Assembly (NCBI GenBank): GCA_019038735.1
Contig: JAHOYW010000250.1
Coordinates: 1-5,401 of the forward strand
Length of the DNA stretch: 5,401 nt
DNA from: Victivallales bacterium
GTDB taxonomy: Bacteria; Verrucomicrobiota; Lentisphaeria; Victivallales; Victivallaceae
Direction: 5' to 3'
Position 1 is the stretch's first letter. Every line of letters starts with the position of its first letter. The position numbers and the translations under genes are program-made. This document shows, in pieces, positions 1 through 5,160 of this stretch. A model generated the notes under the pieces. It was not told the origin of the DNA. It searched no databases and was given only the letters and a program-made list of their open reading frames with translations.

Positions 1-12
1 AACATTAAAATT

Positions 13-35
13 TAAAAGCGCAAGAGGGCTTGCGC
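13..35 (-). terminator. Intrinsic terminator of the minus-strand gene set
   Basis: On the minus strand, 62 bases after the stop codon of the 211-residue gene, there is a perfect 7-bp stem (GCGCAAG pairing with CTTGCGC, positions 35-29 and 24-18). Its loop is the 4 bases CCCT, and a T-rich run follows at once (TTTT, then AAA, then TTTT further left). This is the classical Rho-independent form. The same hairpin is also the stem of a REP-like element at 18-40, so it may be a mobile repeat that now serves as the terminator. The fold is directly visible; termination is inferred. Confidence 0.65.
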
Positions 36-40
36 ACTCC
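18..40 (-). repeat. GGAG-type REP-like hairpin (singlet)
   Basis: Read on the minus strand this is GGAG (40-37), one spacer base T (36), then a perfect 7-bp stem with a 4-base loop (35-18). The layout of tetranucleotide, one base and 7-bp stem is the same as in the hairpins at 4271-4295, 4326-4350 and 5063-5085. From memory, RAYT-associated REP sequences carry GTAG or GGAG at the 5' foot of an imperfect palindrome. A second short palindrome, GCGC TTC GCGC at 44-54, lies just outside. Copy number in the genome cannot be seen from here. Confidence 0.5.
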
Positions 41-97
41 AAAGCGCTTCGCGCAGAATTCTCGATTTTATTTAAGCTAATAGTGATATATCCATTT

Positions 98-733
98 TCA
101 ACTTTCAGTTTTAAATTCATCTCTGTATTCTAGTGAAATATCTGCTTTACTGCAATTGGGATTCTGGATTGTCAGACTGCCGCGTCTTACTTTGAGCTGT
201 TCAAAATTACCGAATGTCGCTTTGACTCCCTCGCTAATGAGCTCAATGGCATTATCGGCACTTATGCGGTCTGCGTAATCGGATAATGCAAAAAATATAG
301 AAGCTGGCTCATTCAGTAGTTTTTCTAGAGTATAGGAGCTAAACTGCGCTAATATGCGCGCCGCTTTAAATTGATAATCCGGCAAAACTGAGGCTTCGTA
401 ATATTTTTGTCTGGATTCCTTAATCTTATCATCAAGATATGAACCAAAAGCAAGATGGATACATAATTCAATTAAATCATTATAATTGAACATATCTCGA
501 TCACGCAAAATCTTTTTCGACAAACTTGTTTCCAATAGCAACCATATTTTCTTGCAGGTTCTATCGCTAATTGCCATAATTTCGGCGTCATTGCGGCAAG
601 TCCGCATCCGCGCATCCGCTTCATTTATTATTTTCATTACCCGGCAATACTGCAAAATTGACAATTTGGGAACAGTAAAAATCTTATTACGATGACTTAT
701 TTCAACGCTTCTCTCAGAAAAATCTGGAAACAT
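98..733 (-). CDS. Hypothetical soluble protein, 211 aa
   Basis: I do not recognise this protein. It has 211 residues and begins MFPDFSERSVEIS. It has no signal peptide or membrane segment and looks mainly helical, with mixed charge throughout. The ATG at 733 is chosen over an upstream in-frame TTG at 778 because AAGGAGT sits 7 bases before the ATG, whereas the TTG lacks a ribosome site. Residues 17-35 (the stretch KIFTVPKLSILQY and after) recall the N-terminal 'K-x-Y/F-x-V/I-P-x-L' opening of some phage tail-assembly proteins. This is a weak likeness and no phage genes are nearby. The C-terminal half (about 125-180) is rich in Ala, Leu and Ser and helical. The gene lies 58 bases downstream of the acyltransferase fusion on the same strand and is followed by a terminator, so it is probably the last gene of that transcript. 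Its role in envelope biology is unproven. Confidence 0.8.
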   Translation of the reverse strand: MFPDFSERSVEISHRNKIFTVPKLSILQYCRVMKIINEADARMRTCRNDAEIMAISDRTCKKIWLLLETSLSKKILRDRDMFNYNDLIELCIHLAFGSYLDDKIKESRQKYYEASVLPDYQFKAARILAQFSSYTLEKLLNEPASIFFALSDYADRISADNAIELISEGVKATFGNFEQLKVRRGSLTIQNPNCSKADISLEYRDEFKTES

Positions 734-740
734 GTTAATT

Positions 741-747
741 ACTCCTT
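741..747 (-). promoter_or_regulatory. Ribosome binding site deciding the start at 733
   Basis: The minus strand reads AAGGAGT here, followed by 7 bases (AATTAAC) and the ATG at 733-731. It is the best Shine-Dalgarno match in the window. It lies inside the N-terminal extension that would result from using the TTG at 778, which argues against that longer form. Confidence 0.8.
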
Positions 748-791
748 GCTTAAAGTTTACCAAAAGAGTAATTGTCAACCAGAATATTAAA

Positions 792-3700
792 TTAAAGTTC
801 TTCGCGTAACTTTTTTATACCGCCAACATCCAGTTTGCCGCTGCCGAGCATTGGAATATGATCGACTTTGATGAAATTTTCCTTCTTTGGTATCCATAAG
901 TTAGGAATATTTCTTTTGCGTAATTTCAGAATGATTTTTTCTGGTTCGAGCTCCTCGCGCGAATAAAAAACTATTAATTTTTCACCTTTTTTCTCGTCCT
1001 CAATTCCACAAATACCAATGCAGCATTCAGTGGAATGGATTATTTCATTAATTTCTTTTTCAATCAACTCATGTGGCACCATTTCTCCGGCGATCTTGCT
1101 GAAGCGCGACATCCTGCCGGTAATTGTAATATGTCCGCTCGAATTCATTTGTCCTATATCTCCAGTTATATACCATCCATCATGCATGACTTCCGCGGTC
1201 TTTTCGGGTTCTTTGAGGTATCCCTGCATAATATTTGGTCCCTTGACCAGCAATAATCCGTCCGTATCCGGCGGCATGGTTTCATAAGTATCAGGATTAA
1301 CTATTTTTGTAGCGATGCCGGGCATTGATGTACCGATACTGCCTGATTTACCGACACTTGTACCGAGATCAAGAATTGAATCAGCGACATTAATTGAAAC
1401 AACCGGCGATAATTCCGTACAACCATAACCTTCGGCAATAGTCAACTTGGTCATTTTATGAAATTTCTTTGAAATATCCTCCCGTAGGCGTTCCGCACCA
1501 GTAATAACCAGCCGCAATGACGCAAAATCTTCGACTTCGCAACGGCGCATATATGTTTGTAAAAAACCGGGAGCCGCCATCATCACGCTTACCTTCAAAC
1601 GCTTAAGGGCATAGCCAACCATTTTCGCGTCAAGAGGATTGGTAACCAGTACCACTCTTGTCTTTCGCAAAATACATATACAAAAACTGCTTAAGAACCC
1701 GAAAGAATGAAAAATCGGGAGATTACCAATAACTCTGTCAGATGAGTTCCAGTTCACTATTTTTACAATAGAATTAATATCACTGTTAATGTTATGGTGA
1801 GAAAGCATCACACCTTTCGGCTCACCGGTTGAGCCGCTGGAATAGATAACAACGAGAGTCCGGTTTACGTCATTGTAACTCAGCGGTGAAATAATATTCA
1901 TTAATTCACGCCAGGGCAAAAGAGCAACCATTAAAGTTGCTGTAATCTTGCTGCTTTTTGAAACCTTTCCGGCAAGACTTTCAAGCATAAACATTTCCGA
2001 ATAAGCTTCAAAATTAAGTTTTGACAGAAAATGTTTACTGGTCAACACACAAGTTAAATCAGCTTTGTCCATTGCAATTCTGATAGACTTTCTGGATGCG
2101 GTGAAATTCAAAATAGCCGGGGTTTTATCAGCCATCAAAATCGCCAGAATGACCACAGCCGTAGTTGCTGTATTCGGCAGCATTACACCGACATATTTAG
2201 AATCTTCGGAAGTCATTTTCCTAATTTCGCGACTCAGCACAAGAGCTTTGACCATAATCGAAAAATTGCTGTGTTCTTTCCAGCTAGTGCCATCATATTC
2301 ATTGAAAATTTTATAAAATGGATATCTGCGCGCCAGGTAAGCAAATTGTGAATGGATAGGACGTTCCTGCTCGCTGGGAATGGCTTCTACTTCCGCCGCC
2401 ATTTCCGAAAGAATCAAGCGGATTTTATATCCCGAAGAAGCAACGCTGATTGCTTTGCCTATGATTATACTAGCCGGATGTGGAATTTCACTAGGCCAGC
2501 GAAGTTTTATTTTAGCATAGAAATTAGTAAAAACGCTGCCCCAAAGCATTCCTATACGAATCGGCAGGATCGGTACATCCACTCCTTTGGGAATCAACGC
2601 GGAGAGACCGCCCTTGAAGCTTGACATAATACCATTCTGAGTAATATCTCCTTCAGGGAAAATACAAATCACTTCACCGTTTTTAAACATCTCATGCGTT
2701 TTCTTTAATAATTTCCGAAGTTTTCCAGGTTTGCCCTCAGGAACTTCCATCACTCCCGCCCACTTCACGATTGGATGAATCCAGCGGTAACGATAAAAAC
2801 TTTCATGCATCATAAAACGTATCGGGCGCACGGAACATGAACAAACCAGCAAATGATCAATAAAAGAAGCATGGTTAGCTACCAGTAAAGCAGGTCCCGT
2901 ATCAGGAATTTTACTTTTTTCAAAAACCCGCACCCGATAGACCGAATGAGTCAAAATAAAAATAAAAAAGCGAATGATAAATTCAGGATCCCGCCAAAAA
3001 GCCACCATTCCCAGCACAAATGTCAGCATTCCAAAATAAATCAGGAGGCTCATCGTATTCAAATTGTAAAGAGTCAATAAGAAGACTAAAAGCCCACAAA
3101 GAACGGCAGTTGAGCAAAACAAGAAATAGCGAACTGTGCAAAATAAAGCGCGGTCCTTCCTGTCAACAAAATTTAATTGCCACGCCTGAAGATGAGTTAA
3201 AGCCATTCCCCCTGAAAAACCGGATAAGAATGTAAAAACCAGCAAGGGAAGAAAAATTTGAACACCTGAATATATATGTACGCTTTCAGAAAATAAACCA
3301 GCAAGAATTGAAAAAATAACAAGTCCGGCGACACCAAAAGGAACCATGCCCAATTCAAGACCGTTACGACCGATAAAACCACTACAGAAAGCTCCTATTG
3401 CCATCCCCCCGAGAGGTGCTGTTAAAATCAGTGCGTAAGATATCCATAAACTTGTCTGTGGATTCAGATTATTATCTGCGAAAACTATTAATACTCCTTC
3501 AATAAAGACAAGTGTTGACAGAATATAACATTCACCAAAGGTAACAAGCCGCAATGAACGCTTGCCTTTTAACATTTTTCCGGCATCGCTTAAATACTTG
3601 AATATATTAAATTTAAATTCTTCATGCAGTCTGTCCGCAACTCCTGCCGGCGCCCGCATTGTCAACATAAGACTAAAAATACTTATAAGCATAAACAACA

Positions 3701-4241
3701 TAGCGGCAAGATTCATTGAATCAAGATGATAGCTAAGCGCGTTGTAATAAATGAAAACGCCTCCGAGACAAGCTAAAACGATACCCTCAAGAATCACCAG
3801 TATTTTAGTGCCGCAGATTTTTGCAAGATGTCTTGAATCAAATAAGTCAGAGCACACACCCTGAGCTGCCGGATACAAAAAAGCAGCTTCAATCCCAAAC
3901 AAAAAGATAACAAATAAAGCAGCTTCAGCTTTAATTGATTCAGGAAAAAACAGAATAACCATACAAGCCAGACCCATAATAAAAACTTCGCCTATGCGAG
4001 CAAAAACTATGACGTTGCGGCGGGCAAAGCCGCCAAGCATAAAACGAACGATACTCGATAAAAGAAAAAAAGGCGTCAGATAAAGAATGCAGCTCCAGAA
4101 TGCAAAATTCATAAGTTCTTCAATACTATGCGAAAAACTTAAAATACTCAAGATAAAAAATGCGCAAATATTGAAAGTGCTCAGAAAAAAACCCGTAAAT
4201 AAGGACATCCATCCAGAATGCAAAAGATTATGATTCTCCAT
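792..4241 (-). CDS. aas: LplT-Aas fusion: lysophospholipid transporter / acyltransferase / acyl-[ACP] synthetase
   Basis: The 1149-residue inner-membrane protein has three parts. Residues ~10-415 form a 12-helix MFS domain like LplT, which flips lysophospholipids inward. Residues ~420-620 form a PlsC/LPLAT acyltransferase with the H-x4-D motif NHASFID (456-462), FPEG (528-531) and VPILPIRIG (556-564). Residues ~655-1149 form an ATP-dependent acyl-ACP synthetase of the adenylate-forming class. Its motifs are YSSGSTGEPKG (800-810), LPIFHSFG (841-848), EGYGCTE (937-943), TGD (1026-1028), FSKIAGEMVP (1047-1056) and the A10 lysine in GSGKLD (K1136). All catalytic residues I can check are present. 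In E. coli, LplT (~397 aa) and Aas (~719 aa) are separate adjacent genes, and their summed length is close to this protein. Known role: fatty acid is activated onto ACP and transferred to lysophosphatidylethanolamine, repairing membrane lipid. Fused versions are known in other bacteria. The start is an ATG with AGGAA 8-9 bases upstream. Substrate headgroup is inferred from the family. Confidence 0.93.
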   Translation of the reverse strand: MENHNLLHSGWMSLFTGFFLSTFNICAFFILSILSFSHSIEELMNFAFWSCILYLTPFFLLSSIVRFMLGGFARRNVIVFARIGEVFIMGLACMVILFFPESIKAEAALFVIFLFGIEAAFLYPAAQGVCSDLFDSRHLAKICGTKILVILEGIVLACLGGVFIYYNALSYHLDSMNLAAMLFMLISIFSLMLTMRAPAGVADRLHEEFKFNIFKYLSDAGKMLKGKRSLRLVTFGECYILSTLVFIEGVLIVFADNNLNPQTSLWISYALILTAPLGGMAIGAFCSGFIGRNGLELGMVPFGVAGLVIFSILAGLFSESVHIYSGVQIFLPLLVFTFLSGFSGGMALTHLQAWQLNFVDRKDRALFCTVRYFLFCSTAVLCGLLVFLLTLYNLNTMSLLIYFGMLTFVLGMVAFWRDPEFIIRFFIFILTHSVYRVRVFEKSKIPDTGPALLVANHASFIDHLLVCSCSVRPIRFMMHESFYRYRWIHPIVKWAGVMEVPEGKPGKLRKLLKKTHEMFKNGEVICIFPEGDITQNGIMSSFKGGLSALIPKGVDVPILPIRIGMLWGSVFTNFYAKIKLRWPSEIPHPASIIIGKAISVASSGYKIRLILSEMAAEVEAIPSEQERPIHSQFAYLARRYPFYKIFNEYDGTSWKEHSNFSIMVKALVLSREIRKMTSEDSKYVGVMLPNTATTAVVILAILMADKTPAILNFTASRKSIRIAMDKADLTCVLTSKHFLSKLNFEAYSEMFMLESLAGKVSKSSKITATLMVALLPWRELMNIISPLSYNDVNRTLVVIYSSGSTGEPKGVMLSHHNINSDINSIVKIVNWNSSDRVIGNLPIFHSFGFLSSFCICILRKTRVVLVTNPLDAKMVGYALKRLKVSVMMAAPGFLQTYMRRCEVEDFASLRLVITGAERLREDISKKFHKMTKLTIAEGYGCTELSPVVSINVADSILDLGTSVGKSGSIGTSMPGIATKIVNPDTYETMPPDTDGLLLVKGPNIMQGYLKEPEKTAEVMHDGWYITGDIGQMNSSGHITITGRMSRFSKIAGEMVPHELIEKEINEIIHSTECCIGICGIEDEKKGEKLIVFYSREELEPEKIILKLRKRNIPNLWIPKKENFIKVDHIPMLGSGKLDVGGIKKLREEL

Positions 4242-4249
4242 GTGATAAA

Positions 4250-4254
4250 TTCCT
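4250..4254 (-). promoter_or_regulatory. Ribosome binding site of the LplT-Aas fusion gene
   Basis: The minus strand reads AGGAA here, about 8 bases before the ATG at 4241-4239. It is a moderate match in an AT-rich leader. It follows directly after the head-to-head hairpin pair, so hairpin 4271-4290 lies about 16 bases upstream of the ribosome site in the mRNA if transcription reads through from the lipoprotein gene. Confidence 0.55.
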
Positions 4255-4270
4255 ATGCGTTAGGTTTTTT

Positions 4271-4350
4271 CGCCTCTAGGGACAGAGGCGGCTACATCAT
4301 TTTATATTTATTAACATTTCAAAATGTAGCCACGGCTGTCCCTAGCCGTG
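4271..4350. repeat. Head-to-head GTAG-type REP pair (BIME-like unit)
   Basis: Two hairpins point away from each other around an AT-rich centre. On the minus strand the left copy is GTAG (4295-4292), spacer C, stem CGCCTCT, loop GTCCCT, stem AGAGGCG (ends 4271). On the plus strand the right copy is GTAG (4326-4329), spacer C, stem CACGGCT, loop GTCCCT, stem AGCCGTG (ends 4350). Both stems are perfect 7-bp. The copies have identical heads (ATGTAGCC or ATGTAGCCA boundary aside) and identical loops. Their six stem differences fall in three base pairs and all keep Watson-Crick pairing. GCTACAT (4291-4297) and ATGTAGC (4324-4330) also pair across the centre. The unit fills most of the 119-base gap between the lipoprotein and fusion genes. 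It resembles REP pairs spread by RAYT transposases; no transposase gene is in this window. Confidence 0.75.
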
Positions 4351-4368
4351 CTTCCTTTTTTTATTTTT
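4331..4368 (+). terminator. Plus-strand hairpin with T tract (antisense-facing terminator candidate)
   Basis: On the plus strand the hairpin CACGGCT, loop GTCCCT, AGCCGTG is followed by CTTCC and then a long T-rich run into the 3' end of the lipoprotein gene. This has the form of an intrinsic terminator. It faces antisense to the genes on both sides, and no plus-strand gene lies upstream of it within reach. It could stop antisense transcription entering the lipoprotein gene, or be an accident of where the REP landed. In the sense (minus) direction the hairpin is preceded by A's and has no T tract after it. Confidence 0.3.
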
Positions 4369-4930
4369 TGGGTATATGCAAAATCTGTCCGACACGAATA
4401 ATATTATTTTTAAGGCGGTTTGTTTTTTTGATGTCCGTGACCGAAACTTTATAGGCTCGCGCAATCGCGCTTAAAGTTTCTCCGGGACAGACTTTATGTT
4501 TATAATATGCTCCGGCAGGAATTGATTTCGGAATTTTCACCGCTTTCGGGCGACCTTGTTTCGCGATAGTGTTTACTGCTTTTGCGGTTTGATCCGCTAC
4601 AGTTTCAACGACTTTTTTCAATGCCGCCTGACGTTCCGCGCGTTCTTTTGTTAGCTGTAGATTTAAAGCTGTAATTGTTTTATTCTGCTGTTGATTTGCT
4701 TCGTTCACATAATTTATTTGTTTTTGCAGTGAAGATATTTTTTTCATAATTTGAACATTATAAGTCCGCGCATTAGCCATTTTCCTTTTTAATACAGCAA
4801 TTTCATTTTGCAGTTCAACAATATCCTGATTAGAACTGGCAAATTGATTATTACGCGAATTAGTAGTTTCACAAGCCGTCAACAAAATCATTAGAGTCAG
4901 AGAGGAGAACAGCAACAAAGAATTTTTCAT
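4361..4930 (-). CDS. LysM-domain coiled-coil lipoprotein
   Basis: The protein has 189 residues from the ATG at 4930. Residues 1-20 are a type II signal peptide: a Lys, a hydrophobic stretch, then the lipobox LTAC with C20 as the expected lipidated cysteine. The next residue is Glu rather than Asp, which favours outer-membrane sorting by the usual rule. Residues ~34-110 are a long charged and Gln-rich helix with heptad-like Leu/Ile/Val spacing, so probably a coiled coil. A short Pro/Lys/Ala linker follows. Residues ~143-187 are one LysM module (HKVCPGETLSAIARAYKVS, then the NRLKNN and VGQILHIP elements), which binds peptidoglycan glycan strands. The inferred role is tethering or spacing between outer membrane and cell wall. 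An in-frame GTG at 4942 would add four residues ahead of the signal peptide without a ribosome site, so the ATG is preferred. The gene is upstream of the phospholipid-repair gene on the same strand. Confidence 0.88.
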   Translation of the reverse strand: MKNSLLLFSSLTLMILLTACETTNSRNNQFASSNQDIVELQNEIAVLKRKMANARTYNVQIMKKISSLQKQINYVNEANQQQNKTITALNLQLTKERAERQAALKKVVETVADQTAKAVNTIAKQGRPKAVKIPKSIPAGAYYKHKVCPGETLSAIARAYKVSVTDIKKTNRLKNNIIRVGQILHIPKK

Positions 4931-4935
4931 AAGAA

Positions 4936-4940
4936 CACCC
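4936..4940 (-). promoter_or_regulatory. Weak ribosome binding site supporting the start at 4930
   Basis: The minus strand reads GGGTG five bases before the ATG at 4930-4928. It is a partial match to the 3' part of the Shine-Dalgarno sequence (GGUG). There is no better site ahead of the alternative GTG at 4942. Confidence 0.4.
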
Positions 4941-4973
4941 ACAATTATATTAGAAATTTAAAGCATACTATAA

Positions 4974-5002
4974 AATATAACCCGCTTAAAATATAATTAC
5001 AA
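4974..5002 (-). promoter_or_regulatory. Candidate sigma-70-type promoter for the lipoprotein gene
   Basis: On the minus strand TTGTAA (5002-4997) and TATATT (4979-4974) are 17 bases apart, putting a transcript start near 4967 and a leader of roughly 36 bases. A perfect TATAAT also occurs at 4949-4944 but lacks a matching upstream box. The region is very AT-rich, so such matches arise easily by chance. Confidence 0.25.
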
Positions 5003-5019
5003 TTTTAAAATCACGAAAC

Positions 5020-5039
5020 ACAGGATAAAACAGGATTAT
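5020..5039 (+). repeat. Short 10-bp direct repeat, two copies
   Basis: ACAGGATAAA is followed directly by ACAGGATTAT, identical at 8 of 10 positions and preceded by ACGAAAC. I recall short ACAGGAT-type iterations between genes in several environmental bacteria, but this is memory only. No function can be assigned. Confidence 0.35.
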
Positions 5040-5062
5040 AAATTTTGGAAAGCATAAAGCCG

Positions 5063-5085
5063 GGAGCGTCGGTCTCCAGGCCGGC
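5063..5085 (+). repeat. GGAG-type REP-like hairpin (singlet)
   Basis: The plus strand reads GGAG (5063-5066), one spacer base C, then stem GTCGGTC, loop TCCA and stem GGCCGGC (5068-5085). That gives 7 pairs, two of them G-T (G-U in RNA). The dimensions are exactly those of the hairpin at 18-40. The wobble pairs become A-C mismatches on the other strand, so the plus strand folds better. This agrees with the GGAG polarity, as expected for an element recognised as single-stranded DNA. An alternative 5-bp stem GCCGG/CCGGC (5059-5063 with 5081-5085) competes. The element is GC-rich in an AT-rich divergent intergenic region. Confidence 0.5.
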
Positions 5086-5110
5086 ATTCTGCGTAAAACT
5101 TCTTTATGAT

Positions 5111-5138
5111 TTGAAAAGCCTCAAAGCCAGCTTACATT
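5111..5138 (+). promoter_or_regulatory. Candidate sigma-70-type promoter for the gene at 5161
   Basis: TTGAAA (5111-5116, five of six to consensus) and TACATT (5133-5138, four of six) are 16 bases apart. Transcription would begin near 5145 and leave a leader of about 16 bases that still includes the ribosome site. The REP-like hairpin lies upstream of this promoter, not in the transcript. It is plausible but unproven. Confidence 0.35.
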
Positions 5139-5150
5139 AAAGCAAAAACT

Positions 5151-5155
5151 GGAGA
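5151..5155 (+). promoter_or_regulatory. Ribosome binding site of the gene at 5161
   Basis: GGAGA lies 5 bases before the ATG at 5161. It is good Shine-Dalgarno spacing and supports this start and the reality of the truncated gene. Confidence 0.65.
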
Positions 5156-5160
5156 TTGGT

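Noticed and set aside
604..619. Tandem 8-bp duplication GCATCCGC twice inside the 211-residue gene.
   Set aside because: It is short, lies in coding sequence and keeps the frame open; consistent with chance.
734..778. In-frame extension of the 211-residue protein to a TTG at 778.
   Set aside because: The TTG has no ribosome site, while AAGGAGT lies ideally placed before the ATG at 733, inside the extension.
749..778. Perfect -35 box TTGACA (778-773, minus strand) with TTTAAG 18 bases downstream, a possible promoter for the 211-residue gene.
   Set aside because: The -10 match is poor, and the implied start near 742 would fall inside the Shine-Dalgarno sequence, leaving no usable leader.
1018..3382. 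Several open frames of 60-90 codons on the plus strand, and one in another minus frame, inside the fusion gene.
   Set aside because: They lie wholly within a gene with strong domain motifs, have no convincing ribosome sites or recognisable products, and are shadows of it.
4300..4325. TTGAAA and TATAAA on the minus strand in the centre of the REP pair, as a promoter for the fusion gene.
   Set aside because: The boxes are only 10 bases apart, too close for a sigma-70-type promoter.
4218..4454. Plus-strand open frame of 78 codons across the REP pair.
   Set aside because: It runs through the hairpins and antisense to two real genes and starts without a ribosome site.
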